A stretch of 64,000 bases of DNA, from the NCBI GenBank assembly GCA_963580455.1, contig OY756958.1, positions 756,501 through 820,500 on the forward strand. The letters run 5' to 3'. Below the pieces are notes generated by a model, which worked only from the letters and a program-made list of their open reading frames with translations, made no database searches and was not told the DNA's origin. The number at the start of each line of letters is the position of its first letter. Position 1 is the first letter of the stretch. This DNA is from Euonymus europaeus. Taxonomy: Eukaryota; Streptophyta; Magnoliopsida; Celastrales; Celastraceae. This document shows positions 50,496 to 63,118 of this stretch, in pieces. Made by a program: the position numbers and the translations under genes.

Positions 50496-51877
50496 ACACT
50501 ACGTTTCGAGCTCTACAATCCTGGTATTTCGGATTTTGATTTCAGAACTCGTGGCTTGTAGGTCTCGTTTCACCTAGTTAGCCGCGAAATGTGGTTTCTT
50601 TACGTAAACGGTTTTATGAATATCCGTTGACTCCGAGTTATAAATTCGGTGATTTTTAGCTTGATTTCACACTACTTTTCAAGCTCAACAATCCTAGCAT
50701 TTTGGATTTTGATTTCAGAACTCGTGGCTAGTAGGTCTCGTTTCACCTAGTTAGCAGCGAAATGTGGTTTCTTTACGTAAACGGTTTTATGAATATCCGT
50801 TGACTCCGAGTTATAAATTCCGTAATTTTTAGCTTGATTTCACACTACTTTTCAAGCTCTACAATCCTAGCATTTTGGATTTTGATTTCAGAACTCGTGG
50901 CTAGTAGGTCTCGTTTCACCTCGTTAGCAGCGAAATGTGCTTTCTTTACGTAAACGGTTTTATGAATATCCGTTGACCCCGAGTTCTGAATTCGGTGATT
51001 TTTAGCTTGATTTCACACTACTTTTCGAGCTCTACAATCCTGGCATTTCGGATTTTGATTTCAGAACTCGTGGCTAGTAGGTCTCGTTTCACCTAGTTAG
51101 CCGCGAAATGTGGTTTCTTTACGTAAACGGTTTTATGAATATTCGTTGACTCCGAGTTATAAATTCGGTGATTTTTAGCTTGATTTCACACTACTTTTCA
51201 AGCTCTACAATCCTAGCATTTTGGATTTTGATTTCAATACTCGTGGCTAGTAGGTCTCGTTTCACCTAGTTAGCAGCGAAATGTGGTTTCTTTACGTAAA
51301 CGGTTTTATGAATATCCGTTGACCCCGAGTTCTGAATTCGGTGATTTTTAGCCTGATTTCACACTACTTTTCGAGCTCTACAATCCTAGCGTTTCGGATT
51401 TTGATTTCAGAACTCGTGGCTAGTAGGTCTCGTTTCACCTAGTTAGCCGCGAAATGTAGTTTCTTTACGTAAACGGTTTTATGAATATCCGTTGACTCCG
51501 AGTTATAAATTCGGTGATTTTTAGCTTGATTTCACACTACTTTTCAAGCTCTACAATCCTGGCATTTCGGATTTTGATTTCAGAACTCGTGGCTAGTAGG
51601 TCTCGTTTCACCTAGTTAGCCGCGAAATGTGGTTTCTTTACGTAAACGGTTTTATGAATATCCGTTGACTCCGAGTTATAAATTCCGTAATTTTTAGCTT
51701 GATTTCACACTACTTTTCAAGCTCTACAATCCTAGCATTTTGGATTTTGATTTCAGAACTCGTGGCTAGTAGGTCTCGTTTCACCTAGTTAGCAGCGAAA
51801 TGTGCTTTCTTTACGTAAACGGTTTTATGAATATCCGTTGACTCCGAGTTATAAATTCCGTAATTTTTAGCTTGATT

Positions 51878-54472
51878 TCACACTACTTTTCAAGCTCTAC
51901 AATCCTAGCATTTTGGATTTTGATTTCAGAACTCGTGGCTAGTAGGTCTCGTTTCACCTAGTTAGCAGCGAAATGTGCTTTCTTTACGTAAACGGTTTTA
52001 TGAATATCCGTTGACCCCGAGTTCTGAATTCGGTGATTTTTAGCTTGATTTCACACTACTTTTCGAGCTCTACAATCCTGGCGTTTCGGATTTTGATTTC
52101 AGAACTCGTGGCTAGTAGGTCTCGTTTCACCTAGTTAGCCGCGAAATGTGGTTTCTTTACGTAAACGGTTTTATGAATATTCGTTGACTCCGAGTTATAA
52201 ATTCGGTGATTTTTAGCTTGATTTCACACTACTTTTCAAGCTCTACAATCCTAGCATTTTGGATTTTGATTTCAATACTCGTGGCTAGTAGGTCTCGTTT
52301 CACCTAGTTAGCAGCGAAATGTGGTTTCTTTACGTAAACGGTTTTATGAATATCCGTTGACTCCGAGTTCTGAATTCGGTGATTTTTAGCTTGATTTCAC
52401 ACTACTTTTCGAGCTCTACAATCCTGGCATTTCGGATTTTGATTTCAGAACTCGTGGCTAGTAGGTCTCGTTTCACCTAGTTAGCCGCGAAATGTGGTTT
52501 CTTTACGTAAACGGTTTTATGAATATCCGTTGACTCCGAGTTCTGAATTCGGTGATTTTTAGCTTGATTTCACACTACTTTTCGAGCTCTACAATCCTGG
52601 CATTTCGGATTTTGATTTCAGAACTCGTGGCTAGTAGGTCTCGTTTCACCTAGTTAGCCGCGAAATGTAGTTTCTTTACGTAAACGGTTTTATGAATATC
52701 CGTTGACTCCGAGTTATAAATTCCGTAATTTTTAGCTTGATTTCACACTACTTTTCAAGCTCTACAATCCTAGCATTTTGGATTTTGATTTCAGAACTCG
52801 TGGCTAGTAGGTCTCGTTTCACCTAGTTAGCAGCGAAATGTGCTTTCTTTACGTAAACGGTTTTATGAATATCCGTTGACCCCGAGTTCTGAATTCGGTG
52901 ATTTTTAGCTTGATTTCACACTACTTTTCGAGCTCTACAATCCTGGCGTTTCGGATTTTGATTTCAGAACTCGTGGCTAGTAGGTCTCGTTTCACCTAGT
53001 TAGCCGCGAAATGTGGTTTCTTTACGTAAACGGTTTTATGAATATTCGTTGACTCCGAGTTATAAATTCGGTGATTTTTAGCTTGATTTCACACTACTTT
53101 TCAAGCTCTACAATCCTAGCATTTTGGATTTTGATTTCAATACTCGTGGCTAGTAGGTCTCGTTTCACCTAGTTAGCAGCGAAATGTGGTTTCTTTACGT
53201 AAACGGTTTTATGAATATCCGTTGACTCCGAGTTCTGAATTCGGTGATTTTTAGCTTGATTTCACACTACTTTTCGAGCTCTACAATCCTGGCATTTCGG
53301 ATTTTGATTTCAGAACTCGTGGCTAGTAGGTCTCGTTTCACCTAGTTAGCCGCGAAATGTGGTTTCTTTACGTAAACGGTTTTATGAATATCCGTTGACT
53401 CCGAGTTCTGAATTCGGTGATTTTTAGCTTGATTTCACACTACTTTTCGAGCTCTACAATCCTGGCATTTCGGATTTTGATTTCAGAACTCGTGGCTAGT
53501 AGGTCTCGTTTCACCTAGTTAGCCGCGAAATGTAGTTTCTTTACGTAAACGGTTTTATGAATATCCGTTGACTCCGAGTTATAAATTCCGTAATTTTTAG
53601 CTTGATTTCACACTACTTTTCAAGCTCTACAATCCTAGCATTTTGGATTTTGATTTCAGAACTCGTGGCTAGTAGGTCTCGTTTCACCTAGTTAGCAGCG
53701 AAATGTGCTTTCTTTACGTAAACGGTTTTATGAATATCCGTTGACCCCGAGTTCTGAATTCGGTGATTTTTAGCTTGATTTCACACTACTTTTCGAGCTC
53801 TACAATCCTGGCGTTTCGGATTTTGATTTCAGAACTCGTGGCTAGTAGGTCTCGTTTCACCTAGTTAGCCGCGAAATGTGGTTTCTTTACGTAAACGGTT
53901 TTATGAATATTCGTTGACTCCGAGTTATAAATTCGGTGATTTTTAGCTTGATTTCACACTACTTTTCAAGCTCTACAATCCTAGCATTTTGGATTTTGAT
54001 TTCAATACTCGTGGCTAGTAGGTCTCGTTTCACCTAGTTAGCAGCGAAATGTGGTTTCTTTACGTAAACGGTTTTATGAATATCCGTTGACTCCGAGTTC
54101 TGAATTCGGTGATTTTTAGCTTGATTTCACACTACTTTTCGAGCTCTACAATCCTGGCATTTCGGATTTTGATTTCAGAACTCGTGGCTAGTAGGTCTCG
54201 TTTCACCTAGTTAGCCGCGAAATGTGGTTTCTTTACGTAAACGGTTTTATGAATATCCGTTGACTCCGAGTTCTGAATTCGGTGATTTTTAGCTTGATTT
54301 CACACTACTTTTCGAGCTCTACAATCCTGGCATTTCGGATTTTGATTTCAGAACTCGTGGCTAGTAGGTCTCGTTTCACCTAGTTAGCCGCGAAATGTGG
54401 TTTCTTTACGTAAACGGTTTTATGAATATCCGTTGACTCCGAGTTCTGAATTCGGTGATTTTTTGCTTGATT
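51878..54472 (+). repeat. Three tandem five-monomer units, module W (865 bp each)
   Basis: Units start at 51878, 52743 and 53608. The order is TAGCATTTTGG with GTGCTTTC/GACCCC; GGCGTTTCGG with TATTCG and ATAAATTC; TCAATACTCG; GGCATTTCGG; GGCATTTCGG with GTAGTTTC and CCGTAATTTT. The CCGTAA mark falls at 51859, 52724 and 53589. Units 1 and 2 look identical by eye. The fifth monomer of unit 3 ends instead with CTGAATTCGGTGATTTTTTG, linking to the GTTTCGAGC monomer. Single W-like units also start at 44614, 47900, 49629, 50840, 54819, 56548 and 62600. Confidence 0.88.
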
Positions 54473-55337
54473 TCACACTACGTTTCGAGCTCTACAATCC
54501 TGGAATTTCGGATTTTGATTTCAGAACTCGTGGCTTGTAGGTCTCGTTTCACCTAGTTAGCCGCGAAATGTGGTTTCTTTACGTAAACGGTTTTATGAAT
54601 ATCCGTTGACTCCGAGTTATAAATTCGGTGATTTTTAGCTTGATTTCACACTACTTTTCAAGCTCAACAATCCTAGCATTTTGGATTTTGATTTCAGAAC
54701 TCGTGGCTAGTAGGTCTCGTTTCACCTAGTTAGCAGCGAAATGTGGTTTCTTTACGTAAACGGTTTTATGAATATCCGTTGACTCCGAGTTATAAATTCC
54801 GTAATTTTTAGCTTGATTTCACACTACTTTTCAAGCTCTACAATCCTAGCATTTTGGATTTTGATTTCAGAACTCGTGGCTAGTAGGTCTCGTTTCACCT
54901 AGTTAGCAGCGAAATGTGCTTTCTTTACGTAAACGGTTTTATGAATATCCGTTGACCCCGAGTTCTGAATTCGGTGATTTTTAGCTTGATTTCACACTAC
55001 TTTTCGAGCTCTACAATCCTGGCGTTTCGGATTTTGATTTCAGAACTCGTGGCTAGTAGGTCTCGTTTCACCTAGTTAGCCGCGAAATGTGGTTTCTTTA
55101 CGTAAACGGTTTTATGAATATTCGTTGACTCCGAGTTATAAATTCGGTGATTTTTAGCTTGATTTCACACTACTTTTCAAGCTCTACAATCCTAGCATTT
55201 TGGATTTTGATTTCAATACTCGTGGCTAGTAGGTCTCGTTTCACCTAGTTAGCAGCGAAATGTGGTTTCTTTACGTAAACGGTTTTATGAATATCCGTTG
55301 ACCCCGAGTTCTGAATTCGGTGATTTTTAGCCTGATT

Positions 55338-57931
55338 TCACACTACTTTTCGAGCTCTACAATCCTAGCATTTCGGATTTTGATTTCAGAACTCGTGGCT
55401 AGTAGGTCTCGTTCCACCTAGTTAGCCGCGAAATGTGGTTTCTTTACGTAAAGGTTTTATGAATATCCGTTGACTCCGAGTTATAAATTCGGTGATTTTT
55501 AGCTTGATTTCACACTACTTTTCAAGCTCTACAATCCTGGCATTTCGGATTTTGATTTCAGAACTCGTGGCTAGTAGGTCTCGTTTCACCTAGTTAGCCG
55601 CGAAATGTGGTTTCTTTACGTAAACGGTTTTATGAATATCCGTTGACTCCGAGTTCTGAATTCGGTGATTTTTAGCTTGATTTCACACTACTTTTCGAGA
55701 TCTACAATCCTGGCGTTTCGAATTTCGATTTCAGAACTCGTGGCTAGTAGGTCTCGTTTCACCTATTTAGCCGCGAAATGTGGTTTCTTTACGTAAACAG
55801 TTTTATGAATATCCGTTGACTCCGAGTTCTGAATTCGGTGATTTTTAGCTTGATTTCACACTACTTTTCGAGCTCTACAATCCTGGCGTTTCGGATTTTG
55901 ATTTCAGAACTCGTGGCTAGTAGGTCCCGTTTCACATAGTTAGCCGCGAAATGTGGTTTCTTTACGTAAACGGTTTTATGAATATCCGTTGACTCCGAGT
56001 TATAAATTCGGTGATTTTTAGCTTGATTTCACACTACTTTTCAAGCTCTACAATCCTGGCATTTCGGATTTTGATTTCAGAACTCGTGGCTTGTAGGTCT
56101 CGTTTCACCTAGTTAGCCGCGAAATGTGGTTTCTTTACGTAAACGATTTTATGAATATCCGTTGACTCCGAGTTATAAATTCGGTGATTTTTAGCTTGAT
56201 TTCACACTACTTTTCAAGCTCAACAATCCTAGCGTTTTGGATTTTGATTTCAGAACTCGTGGCTAGTAGGTCTCGTTTCACCTAGTTAGCAGCGAAATGT
56301 GGTTTCTTTACGTAAACGGTTTTATGAATATCCGTTGACTCCGAGTTATAAATTCGGTGATTTTTAGCTTGATTTCACACTACTTTTAAAGCTCTACAAT
56401 CCTAGCATTTTGGATTTTGATTTCAGAACTCGTGGCTAGTAGGTCTCGTTTCACCTAGTTAGCCGCGAAATGTAGTTTCTTTACGTAAACGGTTTTATGA
56501 ATATCCGTTGACTCCGAGTTATAAATTCCGTAATTTTTAGCTTGATTTCACACTACTTTTCAAGCTCTACAATCCTAGCATTTTGGATTTTGATTTCAGA
56601 ACTCGTGGCTAGTAGGTCTCGTTTCACCTAGTTAGCAGCGAAATGTGCTTTCTTTACGTAAACGGTTTTATGAATATCCGTTGACCCCGAGTTCTGAATT
56701 CGGTGATTTTTAGCTTGATTTCACACTACTTTTCGAGCTCTACAATCCTGGCGTTTCGGATTTTGATTTCAGAACTCGTGGCTAGTAGGTCTCGTTTCAC
56801 CTAGTTAGCCGCGAAATGTGGTTTCTTTACGTAAACGGTTTTATGAATATTCGTTGACTCCGAGTTATAAATTCGGTGATTTTTAGCTTGATTTCACACT
56901 ACTTTTCAAGCTCTACAATCCTAGCATTTTGGATTTTGATTTCAATACTCGTGGCTAGTAGGTCTCGTTTCACCTAGTTAGCAGCGAAATGTGGTTTCTT
57001 TACGTAAACGGTTTTATGAATATCCGTTGACTCCGAGTTCTGAATTCGGTGATTTTTAGCTTGATTTCACACTACTTTTCGAGCTCTACAATCCTGGCAT
57101 TTCGGATTTTGATTTCAGAACTCGTGGCTAGTAGGTCTCATTTCACCTAGTTAGCCGCGAAATGTGGTTTCTTTACGTAAACGGTTTTATGAATATCCGT
57201 TGACTCCGAGTTCTGAATTCGGTGATTTTTAGCTTGATTTCACACTACTTTTCGAGCTCTACAATCCTGGCATTTCGGATTTTGATTTCAGAACTCGTGG
57301 CTAGTAGGTCTCGTTTCACCTAGTTAGCCGCGAAATGTGGTTTCTTTACGTAAACGGTTTTATGAATATCCGTTGACTCCGAGTTCTGAATTCGGTGATT
57401 TTTTGCTTGATTTCACACTACGTTTCGAGCTCTACAATCCTGGGATTTCGGATTTCGATTTCAGAACTCGTGGCTAGTAGGTCTCGTTTCACCTAGTTAG
57501 CAGCGAAATGTGCTTTCTTTACGTAAACGGTTTTATGAATATCCGTTGACCCCGAGTTCTGAATTCGGTGATTTTTAGCTTGATTTCACACTACTTTTCA
57601 AGCTCTACAATCCTGGCGTTTCGGATTTCGATTTCAGAACTCGTGGCTAGTAGGTCTCGTTTCACCTAGTTAGCCGCGAAATGTGGTTTCTTTACGTAAA
57701 CGGTTTTATGAATATTCGTTGACTCCGAGTTATAAATTCGGTGATTTTTAGCTTGATTTCACACTACTTTTCAAGCTCTACAATCCTGGCTTTTCGGATT
57801 TTGATTTCAGAACTCGTGGCTAGTAGGTCTCGTTTCACCTAGTTAGCAGCGAAATGTGGTTTCTTTACGTAAACGGTTTTATGAATATCCGTTGACTCCG
57901 AGTTCTGAATTCGGTGATTTTTAGCTTGATT
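55338..57931 (+). repeat. Fifteen-monomer block beginning with module X, second copy
   Basis: This aligns with 43404-45997 throughout. Differences include CCTAGCATTTCGG for CCTAGCGTTTCGG, CGAGATCTAC near 55696, GTCTCGTTTC with CACCTATTTAG where copy 1 has GTCTGGTTTC with CACCTAGTTAG, and AACAATCCTAGCGTTTTGG near 56222. After 57931 the order diverges. Confidence 0.86.
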
Positions 57932-60352
57932 TCACACTACTTTTCGAGCTCTACAATCCTGGCATTTCGGATTTTTATTTCAGAACTCGTGGCTAGTAGG
58001 TCTCGTTTCACCTAGTTAGCCGCGAAATGTGGTTTCTTTACGTAAACGGTTTTATGAATATCCGTTGACTCCGAGTTCTGAATTCGGTGATTTTTAGCTT
58101 GATTTCACACTACTTTTCGAGCTCTACAATCTTGGCATTTCGGATTTTGATTTCAGAACTCGTGGCTAGTAGGTCTCGTTTCACCTAGTTAGCCGCGAAA
58201 TGTGGTTTCTTTACGTAAACGGTTTTATGAATATCCGTTGACTCCGAGTTCTGAATTCGGTGATTTTTTGCTTGATTTCACACTACGTTTCGAGCTCTAC
58301 AATCCTGGCATTTCGGATTTTGATTTCAGAACTCGTGGCTTGTAGGTCTCGTTTCACCTAGTTAGCCGCAAAATGTGGTTTCTTTACGTAAACGGTTTTA
58401 TGAATATCCGTTGACTCCGAGTTATAAATTCGGTGATTTTTAGCTTGATTTCAAACTACTTTTCAAGCTCAACAATCCTAGCATTTTGGATTTTGATTTC
58501 AGAACTCGTGGCTAGTAGGTCTCGTTTCACCTAGTTAGCAGCGAAATGTGGTTTCTTTACGTAAACGGTTTTATGAATATCCGTTGACTCCGAGTTATAA
58601 ATTCGGTGATTTTTAGCTTGATTTCACACTACTTTTAAAGCTCTACAATCCTAGCATTTTGGATTTTGATTTCAGAACTCGTGGCTAGTAGGTCTCGTTT
58701 CACCTAGTTAGCCGCGAAGTGTGGTTTGTTTACGTAAACGGTATTATGAATATCCGTTGACTCCAAGTTCTGAATTCGGTGATTTTTAGCTTGATTTCAC
58801 ACTACTATTCGAGCTCTACAATCCTGGGATTTCGGATTTCGATTTCAGAACTCGTGGCTAGTAGGTCTTGTTTCACCTAGTTAGCCGCGAAATGTGGTTT
58901 CTTTACGTAAACGGTTTTATGAATATCCATTGACTCCGAGTTCTGAATTCGGTGATTTTTAGCTTGATTTCACACTAATTTTCGAGCTCTACAATCCTGG
59001 CGTTTCGAATTTCGATTTCAGAACTCGTGGCTAGTAGGTCTCGTTTCACCTAGTTAGCCGCGAAATGTGGTTTCTTTACGTAAACGGTTTTATGAATATC
59101 CGTTGACTCCGAGTTCTGAATTCGGTGATTTTTAGCTTGATTTCACACTACTTTTCGAGCTCTACAATCCTGGCATTTCGGATTTTGATTTCAGAACTCG
59201 TGCCTAGTAGGTCTCGTTTCACCTAGTTAGCCGCGAAATGTAGTTTCTTTACGTAAACGGTTTTATGAATATCCGTTGACCCCGAGTTCTGAATTCGGTG
59301 ATTTTTAGCTTGATTTCACACTACTTTTCGAACTCTACAATCCTAGCGTTTCGGATTTTGATTTCAGAACTCGTGGCTAGTAGGTCTCGTTCCACCTAGT
59401 TAGCCGCGAAATGTGGTTTCTTTACGTAAAGGTTTTATGAATATCCGTTGACTCCGAGTTATAAATTCGGTGATTTTTAGCTTGATTTCACACTACATTT
59501 CAAGCTCAACAATCCTAGCATTTCGGATTTTGATTTCAGAACTCGTGGCTTGTAGGTCTCGTTTCACCTAGTTAGCCGCGAAATGTGGTTTCTTTACGTA
59601 AACGGTTTTATGAATATCCGTTGACTCCGAGTTATAAATTCGGTGATTTTTAGCTTGATTTCACACTACTTTTCAAGCTCAACAATCCTAGCATTTTGGA
59701 TTTTGATTTCAGAACTCGTGGCTAGTAGGTCTCGTTTCACCTAGTTAGCAGCGAAATGTGGTTTCTTTACGTAAACGGTTTTATGAATATCCGTTGACTC
59801 CGAGTTATAAATTCCGTAATTTTTAGCTTGATTTCACACTACTTTTCAAGCTCTACAATCCTAGCATTTTGGATTTTGATTTCAGAACTCGTGGCTAGTA
59901 GGTCTCGTTTCACCTAGTTAGCAGCGAAATGTGCTTTCTTTACGTAAACGGTTTTATGAATATCCGTTGACCCCGAGTTCTGAATTCGGTGATTTTTAGC
60001 TTGATTTCACACTACTTTTCGAGCTCTACAATCCTGGCGTTTCGGATTTTGATTTCAGAACTCGTGGCTAGTAGGTCTCGTTTCACCTAGTTAGCCGCGA
60101 AATGTGGTTTCTTTACGTAAACGGTTTTATGAATATTCGTTGACTCCGAGTTATAAATTCGGTGATTTTTAGCTTGATTTCACACTACTTTTCAAGCTCT
60201 ACAATCCTAGCATTTTGGATTTTGATTTCAATACTCGTGGCTAGTAGGTCTCGTTTCACCTAGTTAGCAGCGAAATGTGGTTTCTTTACGTAAACGGTTT
60301 TATGAATATCCGTTGACCCCGAGTTCTGAATTCGGTGATTTTTAGCCTGATT

Positions 60353-62426
60353 TCACACTACTTTTCGAGCTCTACAATCCTAGCATTTCGGATTTTGATT
60401 TCAGAACTCGTGGCTAGTAGGTCTCGTTCCACCTAGTTAGCCGCGAAATGTGGTTTCTTTACGTAAAGGTTTTATGAATATCCGTTGACTCCGAGTTATA
60501 AATTCGGTGATTTTTAGCTTGATTTCACACTACTTTTCAAGCTCTACAATCCTGGCATTTCGGATTTTGATTTCAGAACTCGTGGCTAGTAGGTCTCGTT
60601 TCACCTAGTTAGCCGCGAAATGTGGTTTCTTTACGTAAACGGTTTTATGAATATCCGTTGACTCCGAGTTCTGAATTCGGTGATTTTTAGCTTGATTTCA
60701 CACTACTTTTCGAGCTCTACAATCCTGGCGTTTCGAATTTCGATTTCAGAACTCGTGGCTAGTAGGTCTCGTTTCACCTAGTTAGCAGCGAAATGTGCTT
60801 TCTTTACGTAAACGGTTTTATGAATATCCGTTGACCCCGAGTTCTGAATTCGGTGATTTTTAGCTTGATTTCACACTACTTTTCGAGCTCTATAATCCTG
60901 GCGTTTCGGATTTTGATTTCAGAACTCGTGGCTAGTAGGTCCCGTTTCACATAGTTAGCCGCGAAATGTGGTTTCTTTACGTAAACGGTTTTATGAATAT
61001 CCGTTGACTCCGAGTTATAAATTCGGTGATTTTTAGCTTGATTTCACACTACTTTTCAAGCTCTACAATCCTGGCGTTTCGGATTTTGATTTCAGAACTC
61101 GTGGCTTGTAGGTCTCGTTTCACCTAGTTAGCCGCGAAATGTGGTTTCTTTACGTAAACGATTTTATGAATATCCGTTGACTCCGAGTTATAAATTCGGT
61201 GATTTTTAGCTTGATTTCACACTACTTTTCAAGCTCAACAATCCTAGCATTTTGGATTTTGATTTCAGAACTCGTGGCTAGTAGGTCTCGTTTCACCTAG
61301 TTAGCAGCGAAATGTGGTTTCTTTACGTAAACGGTTTTATGAATATCCGTTGACTCCGAGTTATAAATTCGGTGATTTTTAGCTTGATTTCACACTACTT
61401 TTAAAGCTCTACAATCCTAGCATTTTGGATTTTGATTTCAGAACTCGTGGCTAGTAGGTCTCGTTCCACCTAGTTAGCCGCGAAATGTGGTTTCTTTACG
61501 TAAAGGTTTTATGAATATCCGTTGACTCCGAGTTATAAATTCGGTGATTTTTAGCTTGATTTCACACTACTTTTCAAGCTCTACAATCCTGGCATTTCGG
61601 ATTTTGATTTCAGAACTCGTGGCTAGTAGGTCTCGTTTCACCTAGTTAGCCGCGAAATGTGGTTTCTTTACGTAAACGGTTTTATGAATATCCGTTGACT
61701 CCGAGTTCTGAATTCGGTGATTTTTAGCTTGATTTCACACTACTTTTCGAGCTCTACAATCCTGGCGTTTCGAATTTCGATTTCAGAACTCGTGGCTAGT
61801 AGGTCTCGTTTCACCTAGTTAGCCGCGAAATGTGGTTTCTTTACGTAAACAGTTTTATGAATATCCGTTGACTCCGAGTTCTGAATTCGGTGATTTTTAG
61901 CTTGATTTCACACTACTTTTCGAGCTCTATAATCCTGGCGTTTCGGATTTTGATTTCAGAACTCGTGGCTAGTAGGTCCCGTTTCACATAGTTAGCCGCG
62001 AAATGTGGTTTCTTTACGTAAATGGTTTTATGAATATCCGTTGACTCCGAGTTATAAATTCGGTGATTTTTAGCTTGATTTCACACTACTTTTCAAGCTC
62101 TACAATCCTGGCGTTTCGGATTTTGATTTCAGAACTCGTGGCTTGTAGGTCTCGTTTCACCTAGTTAGCCGCGAAATGTGGTTTCTTTACGTAAACGATT
62201 TTATGAATATCCGTTGACTCCGAGTTATAAATTCGGTGATTTTTAGCTTGATTTCACACTACTTTTCAAGCTCAACAATCCTAGCATTTTGGATTTTGAT
62301 TTCAGAACTCGTGGCTAGTAGGTCTCGTTTCACCTAGTTAGCAGCGAAATGTGGTTTCTTTACGTAAACGGTTTTATGAATATTCGTTGACTCCGAGTTA
62401 TAAATTCGGTGATTTTTAGCTTGATT
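60353..62426 (+). repeat. Two tandem six-monomer copies of module X
   Basis: Copies are 60353-61389 and 61390-62426 (1,037 bp each, 6 x 173 - 1), each with one GTAAAGG deletion (60468, 61505). Two chimeric monomers are visible. The one at 60699-60871 joins a GGCGTTTCGAATTTCG front to a GCAGCG/GTGCTTTC/GACCCC back. The one at 61390-61561 joins a CTTTTAAAGC/TAGCATTTTGG front to a GTTCCACC/GTAAAGG back. Both copies share the private TATAATCC (60891, 61928). Confidence 0.87.
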
Positions 62427-63118
62427 TCACACTACTTTTCAAGCTCTACAATCCTAGCATTTTGGATTTTGATTTCAGAACTCGTGGCTAGTAGGTCTCG
62501 TTTCACCTAGTTAGCCGCGAAATGTAGTTTCTTTACGTAAACGGTTTTATGAATATCCGTTGACTCCGAGTTATAAATTCCGTAATTTTTAGCTTGATTT
62601 CACACTACTTTTCAAGCTCTACAATCCTAGCATTTTGGATTTTGATTTCAGAACTCGTGGCTAGTAGGTCTCGTTTCACCTAGTTAGCAGCGAAATGTGC
62701 TTTCTTTACGTAAACGGTTTTATGAATATCTGTTGACCCCGAGTTCTGAATTCGGTGATTTTTAGCTTGATTTCACACTACTTTTCGAGCTCTACAATCC
62801 TGGCGTTTCGGATTTTGATTTCAGAACTCGTGGCTAGTAGGTCTCGTTTCACCTAGTTAGCCGCGAAATGTGGTTTCTTTACGTAAACGGTTTTATGAAT
62901 ATTCGTTGACTCCGAGTTATAAATTCGGTGATTTTTAGCTTGATTTCACACTACTTTTCAAGCTCTACAATCCTAGCATTTTGGATTTTGATTTCAATAC
63001 TCGTGGCTAGTAGGTCTCGTTTCATCTAGTTAGCAGCGAAATGTGGTTTCTTTACGTAAACGGTTTTATGAATATCCGTTGACTCCGAGTTCTGAATTCG
63101 GTGATTTTTAGCTTGATT

